Shown: positions 33,937 through 46,522 of the stretch, piece by piece
How positions within the stretch are numbered: the stretch's first letter is position 1
Layout: every line of letters starts with the position of its first letter
Origin: Novosphingobium indicum
GTDB taxonomy: Bacteria; Pseudomonadota; Alphaproteobacteria; Sphingomonadales; Sphingomonadaceae
Direction of reading: 5' to 3'
Assembly (NCBI RefSeq): GCF_014645195.1
Contig: NZ_BMLK01000003.1
Span: 1 to 64,000 of the forward strand
Length of the DNA stretch: 64,000 bases
The notes under the pieces: model-generated
What the model was told of the DNA's origin: nothing
The model's database searches: none
Seen by the model: only the letters and a program-made list of their open reading frames with translations
Translations under genes and position numbers: made by a program

Positions 33937-35049
33937 TCAGTCCACTAGTTTGGCTGTAGCCCATGCGGCAGCTTCCGCCACGACCGGGTCTGCATCCTCC
34001 AGCAACGGATCGACTTGCTCCAGCAGAGCGCGTAGTCCGCTATTGCCCGCCGCATAGAGGCAGTTGCGCACGAAGCGGTTGCGGCCGATGCGCTTGATCG
34101 GGCTGCCTGAGAACAGCTTGCGAAAGCCCGCATCGTCGAGCGTGAGCAGGTCTGCCAGGGGCGGGGCGGTCAGCTCGGCGCGGGGCAGGAAAGCTTTCAT
34201 GGTATGCGCGGTTTCGGCGAACTTGTTCCACGGGCACACCGCGAGACAGTCGTCGCAGCCGTAGATGCGGTTGCCCAGTCCCTCGCGCAGGTCCTCGGGC
34301 ACCGGGCCCTTGTGCTCGATGGTGAGGTAGCTCACGCAGCGGCGGGCATCGAGCTTGTAGGGTTCGGGAAAGGCATCAGTCGGGCAGACGTCCTGACAGG
34401 CGCGGCATGATCCGCAGCGGTCGCGGCCCATATCAGAAACCGGCAGATCGAGCGTTGTGTAGATTTCGCCCAGAAACAGCCATGAGCCGTGATCGCGGCT
34501 TACCATGTTGGTGTGCTTGCCCTGCCAGCCGAGCCCGGCCGCGGCGCCCAGCGGCTTTTCCATGACCGGGGCGGTATCGGTAAAGACCTTGACCCCGGCC
34601 TCGCCAAGCCCGCGCTTCTCCGCCTCGGCGACGATCCAGCGCGCGAGGTGCTTGAGCGCCTTCTTCACGGTGTCGTGATAGTCCGCTCCTTGCGCGTAGA
34701 TGGAAATGCGTCCGTGATCGGGCACGTCGGCAAGGTTCAGAGGATCGTGCGACGGTGCGTAGCTCATGCCCAGCGCAATCACGCTGCGCGCTTCACTCCA
34801 AAGCCCTTGCGGCGAGCGGCGATGATGGGCGCGCTCTTCCATCCAGCCCATCGTCCCGTGCATGCCGTCCTGCAGCCAGCTGTCCAGCCGGGCCTCGCGC
34901 TCCGCATCCCCTTCGGCCGAAGCCACGCCGAACGCGCAGAAGCCGAGTTCGCGCGCGCGGGCCTCGATATCCTGTGCGAAGGCGTTTAGCGTGGTCTTAA
35001 CCGGACCTGCGCCACTAGTGCCGCGCGAGATAGGACTGGGGGACGTCAT
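33937..35049 (-). CDS. queG: Epoxyqueuosine reductase
   Basis: A 370-residue cobalamin-dependent iron-sulfur enzyme catalysing the last step of queuosine tRNA modification. Features: early [15 protein letters not shown], the two 4Fe-4S motifs [12 protein letters not shown] and [11 protein letters not shown], and a C-terminal HEAT-like region. It is divergent from the ABC transporter gene, and the start codons lie 26 bases apart if the ATGs at 35049 and 35075 are used. Confidence 0.95.
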   Translation of the reverse strand: MTSPSPISRGTSGAGPVKTTLNAFAQDIEARARELGFCAFGVASAEGDAEREARLDSWLQDGMHGTMGWMEERAHHRRSPQGLWSEARSVIALGMSYAPSHDPLNLADVPDHGRISIYAQGADYHDTVKKALKHLARWIVAEAEKRGLGEAGVKVFTDTAPVMEKPLGAAAGLGWQGKHTNMVSRDHGSWLFLGEIYTTLDLPVSDMGRDRCGSCRACQDVCPTDAFPEPYKLDARRCVSYLTIEHKGPVPEDLREGLGNRIYGCDDCLAVCPWNKFAETAHTMKAFLPRAELTAPPLADLLTLDDAGFRKLFSGSPIKRIGRNRFVRNCLYAAGNSGLRALLEQVDPLLEDADPVVAEAAAWATAKLVD

Positions 35050-35074
35050 GAAGGCAGAAGTAGGAGATTGGCCG

Positions 35075-36055
<981 letters not shown>

Positions 36056-36073
36056 CCTGTGACCCGAGGCCGA

Positions 36074-36151
36074 TCCTTCGACAAGCTCAGGATGAGTGGG
36101 ACAAGGATATGCCCGCACGCTTCTCCGATCGTGCTGAGCTGGTCGAAGCAC
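36074..36151. repeat. Dispersed repeat between ABC ATPase and permease genes
   Basis: TCCTTCGACAAGCTCAGGA (from 36074) is complementary with mismatches to GTGCTGAGCTGGTCGAAGCAC (36131-36151). The same motif family appears at 56454-56533. It fills most of the 124-base gap in what should be an operon, so it was probably inserted there. Confidence 0.7.
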
Positions 36152-36179
36152 CTGCGGACAACGCCGGAGCATCCAAGCC

Positions 36180-37439
36180 ATGAACCAGGGCCGCCTTTCC
36201 GTTCTCGCCGCTGCCTGGGTGATTGCCCGGCGCGACTTCGTGGCGATCCTGTTTTCGCGCACGTTCTTCTTCTTCCTGCTCGGTCCGCTGTTCCCGGTGA
36301 TCGTCGGCGGACTGGCCGGCAGCATCGGCAATCGCGTCGACCAGACGGCGGCGCAGCCCGAAGTCGGCATTGTCATGGAAAGCGCCGATGCAGATGCCAT
36401 GCTGCAGGCCCGCGATGCCCTCGCGGACCGGCTGGGCAATGGCCTGCCCAAATTCACGGTGGTGCGCCGTCTCGAGCCGGGCGAAGCCTACGATCCCGCC
36501 GATGCCTTCGCGGGGCGTCAGGCCAACATTGCCGCGGTCCTTTCGGGCACGCCCTCCGCACCGGTGCTCACCGGGCCGGGCGGGCAGATCCACGGATGGA
36601 GCGGTGCTGTGGCAATGGTCGCCGCGCAGGCCCGGGCGGGCGAATTGCAGCCCTGGCCGGAAGTGAGCTTCCACGCCACGGCGACGAGCAATGCCAGCCA
36701 GCGGGCCGGGCGCCTCAAGACGGCGCAGGCCGCGCAAATGCTGCTGTTCCTGCTGACGATGATGCTCGCCGGCATGGTTCTTTCCAACCTCGTGGAAGAG
36801 AAGGGCAACAAGATCATCGAGGTACTCGCGGCGGCGGTGCCGATGGACTCGGTGTTCTACGGCAAGCTCTTCGCGATGCTTGCGGTGTCGCTTGTCGGCA
36901 TCTCGGTTTGGGGCGGCGTCGGTGCACTGATCTATCTCGGCGCCGGATCGGCTATCCCGCAGCTGCCGACGCCCGCCGTCGGCTGGCCCCTGCTGATCGG
37001 GCTGGGCGTGACTTACTTCGCGATGGCCTACCTGCTGCTCGGCGCGGTATTCCTTTCGATCGGCTCGATGGCGACGACCGTGCGCGAAGTGCAGACGCTT
37101 TCGATGCCGGTGACGATGATGCAGCTCATGGTCTTCTTCCTGGCGACCTTCGCGATGACCCAGCCGGGCAGCGCGATCGAGCTGTTCTCGGTCGTCTTCC
37201 CGTTCTCCTCGCCCTTCGCCATGCTGGCTAGGGCGGCGCAGGATCCGGCCTTGTGGCCCCATGCGGCAGCGCTCGCTTGGCAGGTGCTGTGCGTTGCCGT
37301 GCTGGTGCGCGCGGGCTCGGCCCTGTTCCGCAAGCGGGTGATGAAATCGGGCCCGGCACGCCCGAAAAGGAAGGGGTTGCGCGGCCGCCGCAAGGTGCGT
37401 TCCGCCGATGTCGCCGGACAGTCTGCAGCGGGCGTGTAA
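36180..37439 (+). CDS. ABC-2 type transporter permease (NatB-like)
   Basis: A 419-residue permease with one N-terminal helix, a periplasmic domain of about 170 residues, and a cluster of five to six helices at the C-terminal half. Motifs typical of this family are R-D-F-V-A-I-L-F-S-R-T-F-F near residue 20, L-V-E-E-K-G-N-K-I-I-E-V-L-A-A-A-V-P near 205, and Q-T-L-S-M-P-V-T-M. Partner of the ATPase gene upstream. The substrate may be a Na+ ion, lipid or drug. Confidence 0.9.
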   Translation: MNQGRLSVLAAAWVIARRDFVAILFSRTFFFFLLGPLFPVIVGGLAGSIGNRVDQTAAQPEVGIVMESADADAMLQARDALADRLGNGLPKFTVVRRLEPGEAYDPADAFAGRQANIAAVLSGTPSAPVLTGPGGQIHGWSGAVAMVAAQARAGELQPWPEVSFHATATSNASQRAGRLKTAQAAQMLLFLLTMMLAGMVLSNLVEEKGNKIIEVLAAAVPMDSVFYGKLFAMLAVSLVGISVWGGVGALIYLGAGSAIPQLPTPAVGWPLLIGLGVTYFAMAYLLLGAVFLSIGSMATTVREVQTLSMPVTMMQLMVFFLATFAMTQPGSAIELFSVVFPFSSPFAMLARAAQDPALWPHAAALAWQVLCVAVLVRAGSALFRKRVMKSGPARPKRKGLRGRRKVRSADVAGQSAAGV

Positions 37440-37535
37440 CCTTTTCGGCTGTTCGTCCGAATTGTTTCTGACGGGATCTCCCCGAGGCGGGGGACGTTAG
37501 GGTATAGTCCCGAGGGAAGATCAAGGAGAGCCAAT

Positions 37536-38027
37536 ATGCCCCATGCCGCCACGCGCCGTCAGATGCTGGTCTGGCTGGGAGCCGGTGCGGCCCTGCCGGT
37601 CCTGTCAGCCTGCGGCAGCGGTGATGCCGAGGCGAAGACTTATCCGGTGCACTTCACCAAGGAGGAATGGCGCAAGCGGCTCACCCCGCGGCAGTTCCGC
37701 ATCCTGCGCGAAGCGGGCACCGAGCGCCCCTTTTCCTCGCCACTCAACGACGAGAAGCGGGCCGGCACTTTCGTGTGCGCGGCCGACGGCCATCCGCTCT
37801 ATTCGTCTAAAACCAAATACAAGAGCGGCACCGGCTGGCCGAGTTTCTGGAAACCGCTGCCCGGCGCGATCGGCACCTCGACCGACTACAAGCTCGGCTA
37901 CCCGCGCACCGAAGTGCGCTGCGCGCGCTGCGGCGGCCATCTCGGCCATGTTTTCGATGACGGACCGCCTCCGACCGGCAAGCGCTACTGCATGAACGGC
38001 GCGGCGATGAAGTTCCGGCCGGCCTGA
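37536..38027 (+). CDS. msrB: Peptide-methionine (R)-S-oxide reductase, exported
   Basis: A 163-residue methionine sulfoxide reductase B. The active Cys152 is in K-R-Y-C-M-N-G, close to the usual R-Y-C-x-N. The N-terminus has twin arginines (R7-R8) and a lipobox L-S-A-C26, so it is probably a Tat-exported lipoprotein or at least exported. Of the two zinc-ligand Cys pairs, C-A-R-C is present, but the first pair reads C-A-A-D, missing its second Cys. It repairs oxidised Met in envelope proteins. A ribosome-binding AAGGAGA lies before the ATG. Confidence 0.92.
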   Translation: MPHAATRRQMLVWLGAGAALPVLSACGSGDAEAKTYPVHFTKEEWRKRLTPRQFRILREAGTERPFSSPLNDEKRAGTFVCAADGHPLYSSKTKYKSGTGWPSFWKPLPGAIGTSTDYKLGYPRTEVRCARCGGHLGHVFDDGPPPTGKRYCMNGAAMKFRPA

Positions 38028-38044
38028 TCTGGAACCCTTCAGTC

Positions 38045-38059
38045 CGTTCGACACGAACG
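38045..38059 (+). terminator. Short hairpin with T-run after msrB
   Basis: CGTTCG-ACA-CGAACG forms a six-base-pair stem followed by TGAGCTTTTTC. It may end the msrB transcript and shares its core with the repeat at 33906-33926. Confidence 0.45.
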
Positions 38060-38084
38060 TGAGCTTTTTCAATTACAGTAGAGA

Positions 38085-38169
38085 TGGTGCGGGCGGCGGG
38101 ACTCGAACCCGCACGAGCAAAGCTCAGGGGATTTTAAGTCCCCGGCGTCTACCATTCCGCCACGCCCGC
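38085..38169 (-). tRNA. tRNA-Leu (TAA)
   Basis: A complete 85-base tRNA with encoded CCA (TGG on the plus strand at 38085-38087). Acceptor stem GCGGGCG/CGCCCGC pairs fully, T arm contains GTTCGAGTC, and a long class II variable arm is present. The anticodon loop CTTAAAA in the stem GGGGA/TCCCC has anticodon TAA for Leu codons UUA/UUG. It lies between msrB and ihfB. Confidence 0.95.
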
Positions 38170-38245
38170 ACGGCAAGGCCGGCGCGGTCTGGCAGATCAC
38201 GCGAGGCCCGGCAATGGGCTGCCATGCTTAAATTGCTGAAGGGAT

Positions 38246-38527
38246 TCAGTCGGTGTTGAGCCGGGCGCGCATTTCCTTGCCCGGCTTGAAATAGGGCACG
38301 CGCTTTTCGGGAACGTCGACCGCTTCGCCGGTGCGCGGGTTGCGGCCCTTGCGGCCTTCGCGGTGGCGGGTGGAGAAGGCGCCGAAGCCGCGCAGCTCGA
38401 CACGGCCGCCGTCCGCCAGACGCTGGGTGATTTCCTCGAAGAAGGTATCGACCGCGCGCTCGACATCCTCGGCACGCAACTCGGGATTATCCTTGCCCAG
38501 TGCCTGCAGCAGCTCGGACCTGATCAT
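38246..38527 (-). CDS. ihfB: Integration host factor subunit beta
   Basis: A 93-residue DNA-bending protein of the HU/IHF family. It begins M-I-R-S-E-L-L, typical of IhfB, and has [12 protein letters not shown], the arm [13 protein letters not shown] and the conserved [10 protein letters not shown]. With IhfA it bends DNA in transcription, replication and recombination. Confidence 0.94.
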   Translation of the reverse strand: MIRSELLQALGKDNPELRAEDVERAVDTFFEEITQRLADGGRVELRGFGAFSTRHREGRKGRNPRTGEAVDVPEKRVPYFKPGKEMRARLNTD

Positions 38528-38788
38528 TCTGCAATCCCCCGCGAAAAAATCGGCAAAACCCTAGCGAATCATAAAATTACGCAAGTCGCGCCTGTGAATG
38601 GTCATGAAAATGCCATTCTGCCCCCATTCGCGCAATGCCTCATGGGAATATAGCGCGAATCGGCCAGAATACGCCCCGCTGCGGGGGCGTGCGATACACA
38701 GCACCCCATTTACAGGCCGGTTTTGGTTGCTAACCTGCCCACCCTTCAGGACCTTCCTACGGGATGACAAAGGACAACAAGACGTCGC

Positions 38789-40432
38789 ATGAAGGACATC
38801 GCAAGCTGGACAGAGGGTGACTGGATCGCGGCAATCGCCGCCGTGGCCCTGTTTATCGTACTCGCAATCGGTGGCTTGATCGCCACCCGCAAGAGCGAGG
38901 AATTCGTCGGTCACCCACGGGGGCTCTTCGTTCTGTTCTATGCCGAGATGTGGGAGCGCTTCTCCTACTACGGCATGCGGGCGCTGCTGATCCTCTATCT
39001 CACCAAATTCTGGCTGTTCAGTGACAGCGATTCGAGCCTGATCTACGGCGCCTATACCAGTCTGGTGTACATTACCCCGGTGCTGGGCGGCTATCTGGCC
39101 GATCGCTGGCTGGGGCAGCGCAAAGCGGTGCTGTTCGGCGGCCTCGTCCTCGCGCTCGGCCACCTGTTCATGGCCTACGAAGGCCTGCAGAACGTCACCG
39201 ATCCCGCCGTCAAGCAGGCCGACCCGGCGATCAACGTGTTCTGGTTCGCGCTGGCGCTGATCATCGTCGGCTCCGGCTTCCTGAAGGCGAACATTTCGGT
39301 GATCGTCGGCCAGCTCTATTCGATGCGCGATAACCGGCGCGATGCGGCCTACACGATCTTCTACATGGGCGTGAACACGGGCGCCGCGCTCGGTACGATC
39401 CTCGTGGGCTATCTGGGCGAGACGATCGGCTGGTCCTGGGGCTTCGGCCTCGCCGGGATCGGCATGGTGCTCGGCCTGCTCATTTTCGTTGCGGGCAAAC
39501 CCGCGCTGCGCGGAAACGGCGAGCCGCCGGTGCCGCTGGCGAAGAAGAGCGAGACGGCACTCTATGCCGTCGGTGCCGGTTCGGTCGCGGTCATCTGGTT
39601 CCTGATCCAGTATGTCGACGTGATCCAGTCGCTGCTGATCGTCACCGGTATCGCCATGCTGGCCTACACCCTCTACGAGGCCTTCAAGCTGCCCAAGGAG
39701 CCGCGTGAGCGCATCTTCGCGATCCTCTTCCTGATCGCGCTGAACCCGGTGTTCTGGGGCCTGTTCGAACAGGCGGGCGGCTCGCTCAGCCTCTATACCG
39801 ACAAGTTCGTGGACCGCGGCGGTGTGCCCACCAGCCTGTTCCAGTCGATCAACCCGATCTACATCGTGCTGTTCGGCCCGGTTTTCGCGGGCCTGTGGCA
39901 GTTCCTTGGCAAGCGCGGCTGGGAGCCGTCGGCTCCCGCCAAGTTCGGCTTCGCGCTGGTCCAGGTCGGCCTCGGCTTCCTCGTCTTCGTATGGGGTGCG
40001 GGCACCGGCGATCCGGCAGTGATGACCTCGGTCGTCTTCGTCTTCCTGATCTACCTGCTGCACACCACCGGTGAGCTGTGCCTCTCGCCCGTCGGCCTCT
40101 CGGCCATGACCCGCCTTGCGCCGCTGCATCTCGGCAGCTTCATCATGGGCGCCTGGTTCTACATGACCGCGGTCGGCAACTTCGTGGCCGGCAAGATCGG
40201 TGAAGCGACCGGCGGCGAAGGCGGCGAGATGAGCAAGGACCTGACGCTGCAGATCTATACCAAGATCGGCTGGGTCACGATCGGCATCGCGGTCGTCGTC
40301 CTGCTGCTCTCGCCCATCGTCAAGCGCTGGATGCACCTCGACACGCTCGAGGATCGCGATCTCGAAGGCGAGGGCGAAGTGGGCCTGGAAGCGCAGGAAG
40401 CGGGCATGCATCCGACGCTGAAATCGAGCTGA
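38789..40432 (+). CDS. POT/PTR2 family peptide:proton symporter
   Basis: A 547-residue major-facilitator-type transporter with about 12-14 helices. The proton-coupled oligopeptide signature E-M-W-E-R-F-S-Y-Y-G-M-R-A-L-L-I-L-Y-L is near residue 52, and the second PTR2 motif F-Y-M-G-V-N-T-G-A-x-L-G near 190. It imports di- and tripeptides with protons. It precedes two amidohydrolase genes on the same strand, so breakdown of imported amides or peptides is possible. Confidence 0.93.
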   Translation: MKDIASWTEGDWIAAIAAVALFIVLAIGGLIATRKSEEFVGHPRGLFVLFYAEMWERFSYYGMRALLILYLTKFWLFSDSDSSLIYGAYTSLVYITPVLGGYLADRWLGQRKAVLFGGLVLALGHLFMAYEGLQNVTDPAVKQADPAINVFWFALALIIVGSGFLKANISVIVGQLYSMRDNRRDAAYTIFYMGVNTGAALGTILVGYLGETIGWSWGFGLAGIGMVLGLLIFVAGKPALRGNGEPPVPLAKKSETALYAVGAGSVAVIWFLIQYVDVIQSLLIVTGIAMLAYTLYEAFKLPKEPRERIFAILFLIALNPVFWGLFEQAGGSLSLYTDKFVDRGGVPTSLFQSINPIYIVLFGPVFAGLWQFLGKRGWEPSAPAKFGFALVQVGLGFLVFVWGAGTGDPAVMTSVVFVFLIYLLHTTGELCLSPVGLSAMTRLAPLHLGSFIMGAWFYMTAVGNFVAGKIGEATGGEGGEMSKDLTLQIYTKIGWVTIGIAVVVLLLSPIVKRWMHLDTLEDRDLEGEGEVGLEAQEAGMHPTLKSS

Positions 40433-40491
40433 TTACACAGGACTGGGCAAGCGCCGCCGGGTTGGGCCGGCGGCCAGCAGGGGAAATCGTG

Positions 40492-41873
<1,382 letters not shown>

Positions 41874-41877
<4 letters not shown>

Positions 41878-43175
41878 GCCGCCGCGCCCAATTCGCCGCC
41901 GCGCTGGCGGCCCTCGCCCTGCCCTTTGCTGCACAGGCGCAGGACCTCGCCATTACCAACGCCACTGTCGCGACCGGCGACGGCAGCGCGCCTATCGAGA
42001 ATGCCACTGTCCTCGTGCAGGGCGGCAAGGTCGTTGCCGCGGGTGCAGGTGTTTCGCTACCGGCCGGTGTTCCGACTGTCGACGGGACCGGCAAGTGGGT
42101 GACGCCGGGCCTGTTCTCGGCGGTCACCGATCTCGGCCTGTGGGACGTGGAAGCGGTGTCGGAAAGCAACGACACCGAAGCCGACGGTTCGCCGTTCAAT
42201 GCTGCGCTGGATGTGACGCCGGCGCTCAATCCGGCAAGCCAGCACATCGCCATCAGCCGTGCAGGCGGTGTGACCCGCGCAAGCGTGGCCGCTTTCAACG
42301 GCAACTCGATCTTTGCCGGGCAAGGTGCGGTGATCGATCTCGCCGATGATGCCGCACTGGTGATGAAGCCGCGCGCCTTCCAGTTCGTCGAGCTGGGCGA
42401 GGCGGGGGCAAGGCTCGCGGGTGGCAGCCGCGTTGCCGCGCATGTCGTGCTGCGTAATGCTCTACGCGAGGCGAAGGAGCTGGCGGCGCTCCCCGCCGGG
42501 TCCGCGCGCCAGAGCGACGCCATGCTCACTCGGCCCGACGCCATGGCTCTCGTCAAGGTCCTCGATGGCAGCGAGCCGCTCTACGTCGGGGTCGAGCGTG
42601 CTGCGGACATCCGCGCTGTGCTCGCGCTCAAGAGCGAGTTTCCCAAGCTGAACCTCGTGCTCGTCGGGGCAGCGGAAGGCTGGCTGGTCGCGCCGGAAAT
42701 CGCCGCGGCGCACGTTCCGGTCATAACCATGCCGCTGCGCGATCTGCCGGCCGAGTTCGAAATGCTCGCGGCCACGCAGTCCAATGTCGGGCGCATGAAG
42801 AAGGCGGGCGTGAAGGTCGCCATCGGCATGTTCACCGGCGGCAACCAGCCGCGCTATGCCGCGCAGCAGGCCGGCAATCTCGTGGCGCTCACCAGGCTGC
42901 CGGGCGCTGCAGGCCTGACCTGGGGTGAGGCCTTCGCCGCGATCAGCTCGGTCCCGGCCGAGATCAGCGGCTTTGCGGGCAAGGCCGGTGTGCTGGCGCC
43001 GGGCGCGGTGGGCGACGTGGTGCTGTGGGACGGCGATCCGCTTGAACTCTCCTCGGTGCCGCAAGACGTGTGGATCGACGGCGTCAAGCAGCCGCTCGAA
43101 AACCACCAGACCCGCCTGCGCGACCGCTACAAGGATCTGGACCGGACTTATCTGCCCAAGGCTTACGACTGGTAG
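41874..43175 (+). CDS. Amidohydrolase-like protein lacking metal ligands
   Basis: A 433-residue exported protein (signal peptide to about A-Q-A at residue 22) clearly homologous to the preceding amidohydrolase: V-T-P-G near residue 72 and D-V-V-L-W-D-G-D-P-L at the C-terminus. The H-x-H motif is replaced by S-A-V-T-D, the barrel His residues by G-V-E-R-A-A-D and G-A-A-E-G, and no compensating His is seen. It is likely a catalytically dead partner that forms a heteromer with the upstream enzyme. Confidence 0.88.
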
Positions 43176-43208
43176 GCACTATCGGCTCGGTGAGCCGGTG
43201 ACGGATGG

Positions 43209-44000
43209 CTACAGTCCTCTGGCTTCGAGCCAGGCGATTGTGGCTGTTTGTGCAGGGGCCGTGAACTGCAATTGGTGCCCTTCTTCGTCGAAACTGAGCA
43301 GCGTGCTTTCGGGGGAAGCTTCGGCCAGTGCCACACCCTGCTTATAGGGAATGACCTTGTCGTTGCGCGCATGCAGGACGAGCACCGGCGCACGGATTTC
43401 GTCTATCTTGTCGATGCTGTCGAAGCAATCGAGCATCAGCCGGTTGGTTGGTGCCCAAGGGAAGACGGCTGCGGCCACGTCGGGTAAGCGCGTGTAGGGG
43501 GAGACAAGGACCAGCGCAGCGGGGCTCTGTTCGGTAGCCAGCTGGGTTGCGATGCCGGTGCCCAGCGAAGCCCCCATAAAGACAAGCCGCTCCGGTTCGA
43601 TGCCCTGCTGCCGAACGAAAGCGAGGGCGGCGCGGCCATCGCGCATCAACCCGGCTTCGGTCGGCTCGCCGGGGTTTTCGCCATAGCCGCGATAGTCGGC
43701 CAGCAGTATGCCGTATCCAGCTTTGGCGAGCCATTTTGTCGCCTCTGCAGCACCTGGCAGACTGTCTCCATTGCCGTGAAAGAAGACGATTGTCGGCTTT
43801 TCCGGCGCAGCTGGCCGCCAAGCCGCCTTTATAGTCAACTTGTCTGCAGTCGTCAGTAAAACGCCTTCGAAACCGGCAGGCACGGGCTGCGGCCCCTGCG
43901 GCGCAGGGTAGATCAGCGTGCGTTGGAACAGGAAAAGCAGGCCTACCCCGCACAAGTACAGGGCACCAACGCACAAGGTTGCATAGATCAGCGTGCGCAC
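43209..44000 (-). CDS. Membrane-anchored alpha/beta hydrolase (BEM46-like)
   Basis: A 263-residue hydrolase with an N-terminal membrane anchor (about residues 5-28). It has the H-G-N oxyanion motif F-F-H-G-N-G-D, D-Y-R-G-Y-G, the nucleophile G-A-S-L-G-T-G, and L-H-A-R-N-D-K-V-I-P for the Asp; the catalytic His is in E-E-G-H-Q. A typical BEM46/YfhR-type serine hydrolase of unknown substrate. The start is a GTG at 44000; it ends close to dxs on the same strand, 11 bases after its stop. Confidence 0.87.
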   Translation of the reverse strand: MRTLIYATLCVGALYLCGVGLLFLFQRTLIYPAPQGPQPVPAGFEGVLLTTADKLTIKAAWRPAAPEKPTIVFFHGNGDSLPGAAEATKWLAKAGYGILLADYRGYGENPGEPTEAGLMRDGRAALAFVRQQGIEPERLVFMGASLGTGIATQLATEQSPAALVLVSPYTRLPDVAAAVFPWAPTNRLMLDCFDSIDKIDEIRAPVLVLHARNDKVIPYKQGVALAEASPESTLLSFDEEGHQLQFTAPAQTATIAWLEARGL

Positions 44001-44011
44001 GCGGAGGGGGC

Positions 44012-45937
44012 TCAGGCCCGCGCTTCTTCCACGCCGGTGCTGTTGTGGCGCAGGGCCTTCAACACGGTGTCGACAATCTGCGGGGCGTTGAGCCCGGCCT
44101 CGTCGTATTGCGCATCGGGCTTGTCCTGATCCTGGAACACGTCCGGGAGGCGCAGCGTGCGGATCTTGAGGCCCGCATCGGTCAGGCCCTCGTCGCTCGC
44201 CATGGTCAGGACGTGGGCGCCGAGACCGCCGATGGAGCCTTCCTCGACCGTCACCACGACATCATGGCTGAGCATCAGCTTGCGGATCAGGGCGCTGTCG
44301 AGCGGCTTGGCGAAGCGCAGGTCGGCGACCGTGGCCGAAAGGCCCTTGGCATCGAGCGTGTCGGCAGCCTTGAGGGCTTCGGCGAGGCGGGTGCCAAGCG
44401 AGAGGATCGCCACCTTGCTGCCTTCGCGCACGATCCTGCCCTTGCCGATTTCGAGCAGCTCGGGCTTTTCGGGCAGCGGTACGCCGGTGCCGTTGCCGCG
44501 CGGATAGCGGAAGGCGATGGGGCCCGCGTCGTAATGCGTGGCGGTGTGCGTCATGTGCACCAGTTCCGCCTCGTCGGCGGCGGCCATGACGACCATGTTG
44601 GGCAGCGTCGCCAGATAAGTGATGTCGAACGAGCCAGCGTGCGTCGCGCCGTCGGCACCGACCAGCCCGGCGCGGTCGATGGCGAAGCGGACCGGCAGAT
44701 TCTGGATCGCCACGTCGTGGACGACCTGATCGAAAGCGCGCTGCAGGAAAGTGGAATAGATCGCGCAGAACGGGCGCATGCCCTGTGCGGCAAGGCCGGC
44801 GGCGAAGGTCACCGCGTGCTGCTCGGCAATGCCGACGTCGAAGGCGCGGTTCGGGAAGCTCGACGCGAACTTGTCGAGCCCGGTGCCCGAGGGCATGGCC
44901 GCAGTGATCGCGCAGACGCGGTCGTCCTGCTCGGCTTCGGCGATCAGCGCCTTGGCGAAGACCGAGGTGTAGCTCGGCGGGCCGCCTGCGGGTGCCTTGA
45001 CCTGCTCGCCGGTGACGACGTTGAACTTCTGCACGCCGTGATACTTGTCGGCAGCGTTTTCGGCGGGCGCGTAGCCCTTGCCCTTTTGCGTGACGACATG
45101 GATCAGGCATGGCCCCTCGGCGGCATCACGCACGTTTTCAAGGACCGGGATCAGCTGGTCGAGGTTGTGACCGTCGACAGGGCCGACGTAATAGAAGCCC
45201 AGTTCCTCGAACAGCGTGCCGCCCATGGCCATGCCGCGGGCATATTCGTCGGTCTTCTTGGCCGCCTTGTGCAGGGCATCGGGCAGGCGGCGCGAAATCC
45301 GCTTGGCGATATCGCGCAGCGACAGGAAGGGTCGCGACGAGACCAGCTGTGCGAGATAGGCCGACAGCCCGCCAACGGGCGGCGCGATCGACATGTCGTT
45401 GTCGTTGAGGATCACCACGAGACGATTGCCCGCCTCGCGCGCGTTGTTCATCGCCTCGTAGGCCATGCCCGCGCTCATCGCGCCGTCGCCGATTACGGCG
45501 ATGCCACGGCCCGGCTGGTTCTTCAGCTTGTTGGCGATGGCAAAGCCCAGCGCGGCGGAAATCGAGGTGGAGCTATGTGCCGCGCCGAACGGATCGTATT
45601 CGCTCTCGCTGCGCTTGGTGAAGCCGGAGAGGCCGCCGCCCTGACGCAGGGTGCGGATGCGGTCGCGCCGGCCGGTCAGGATCTTGTGCGGATAGGCCTG
45701 GTGGCCCACGTCCCAGACCAGACGGTCGTCGGGCGTGTTGAAGACGTAGTGGATCGCCACGGTCAGTTCGACCACGCCGAGGCCCGAGCCGAGATGGCCG
45801 CCGGTCTGGCCCACGGCGGAAATCATTTCCGCGCGCAATTCGTCAGCGACTTGGCGCATATCGCCGGGTTTCAGCTTGCGAAGGTCCTTGGGAAGGGAAA
45901 CCGTGTCGAGCAAAGGTGTGGCCGGGGTGGCATTCAT
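44012..45937 (-). CDS. dxs: 1-deoxy-D-xylulose-5-phosphate synthase
   Basis: A 641-residue thiamine diphosphate enzyme that condenses pyruvate with glyceraldehyde 3-phosphate in the first step of the MEP isoprenoid pathway. Characteristic motifs are [16 protein letters not shown], the TPP motif [16 protein letters not shown], and the transketolase segment [11 protein letters not shown]. The Met at 45937 is chosen over 45955. It supplies precursors for carotenoids, quinones and hopanoids. Confidence 0.97.
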   Translation of the reverse strand: MNATPATPLLDTVSLPKDLRKLKPGDMRQVADELRAEMISAVGQTGGHLGSGLGVVELTVAIHYVFNTPDDRLVWDVGHQAYPHKILTGRRDRIRTLRQGGGLSGFTKRSESEYDPFGAAHSSTSISAALGFAIANKLKNQPGRGIAVIGDGAMSAGMAYEAMNNAREAGNRLVVILNDNDMSIAPPVGGLSAYLAQLVSSRPFLSLRDIAKRISRRLPDALHKAAKKTDEYARGMAMGGTLFEELGFYYVGPVDGHNLDQLIPVLENVRDAAEGPCLIHVVTQKGKGYAPAENAADKYHGVQKFNVVTGEQVKAPAGGPPSYTSVFAKALIAEAEQDDRVCAITAAMPSGTGLDKFASSFPNRAFDVGIAEQHAVTFAAGLAAQGMRPFCAIYSTFLQRAFDQVVHDVAIQNLPVRFAIDRAGLVGADGATHAGSFDITYLATLPNMVVMAAADEAELVHMTHTATHYDAGPIAFRYPRGNGTGVPLPEKPELLEIGKGRIVREGSKVAILSLGTRLAEALKAADTLDAKGLSATVADLRFAKPLDSALIRKLMLSHDVVVTVEEGSIGGLGAHVLTMASDEGLTDAGLKIRTLRLPDVFQDQDKPDAQYDEAGLNAPQIVDTVLKALRHNSTGVEEARA

Positions 45938-46014
45938 CCCATCGGCCTTACACACTTGTGACGGTCATGTCGATTGACAGCAGATGTCATGTCTGGCGGA
46001 TTTTGCGCGGGTTT

Positions 46015-46485
46015 TCAGGTGCAATCGGCACAGGTGCCGCGCAGTTCGACAACCGGGCGGACATCCGCGAAACCGGCATCCCGCGCGGCGCCGATCAGCG
46101 CTCCGGTCAGCCGGTCGTCGTCGATGTGCACGGCCTTCCCGCAACTGTCGCAGATCAGGAAGATGCAGTCGTGCCGGCAGCCGGGATGGCTGTTGGCCAG
46201 ATAGGCATTGGCGCTTTCGACCCGGCGCGCAAGATTGGTGCGCACGAAGAGATCGAGGATGCGATAGACGCTGTTGGGCGCGACCCGCTTGCCGCGCAGG
46301 GCGGAAACGCTCTCTGCAAGGTCGTAGGCGGAGGCCGGGCATTCGCGCTCGGCAAGGGCGGCAAAGACGTCTGCGCGCATTTCGGTCCACTGCTCGCCGG
46401 CGTTGACGAGGGCCGAATGCGCAGCTTTTACGAGGCTGTCACCGCTGTGTTCGTGATGGACATGATGGCCGGACATGGCACCCAT
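46015..46485 (-). CDS. zur: Fur family regulator, Zur-like
   Basis: A 156-residue Fur-family repressor. An N-terminal His-rich stretch (S-G-H-H-V-H-H-E-H) is followed by a winged helix (about 30-90, with N-S-V-Y-R-I-L) and a dimerisation domain with C-D-S-C-G-K and a final C-A-D-C, the structural zinc site. The N-terminal His-rich tail and pattern resemble Zur better than Fur. It likely controls zinc uptake genes elsewhere. An alternative start is Met4. Confidence 0.8.
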   Translation of the reverse strand: MGAMSGHHVHHEHSGDSLVKAAHSALVNAGEQWTEMRADVFAALAERECPASAYDLAESVSALRGKRVAPNSVYRILDLFVRTNLARRVESANAYLANSHPGCRHDCIFLICDSCGKAVHIDDDRLTGALIGAARDAGFADVRPVVELRGTCADCT

Positions 46486-46522
46486 ATGGCGCTTGCGGGC
46501 GCCGGGTGCAATCAGCGGCGGA

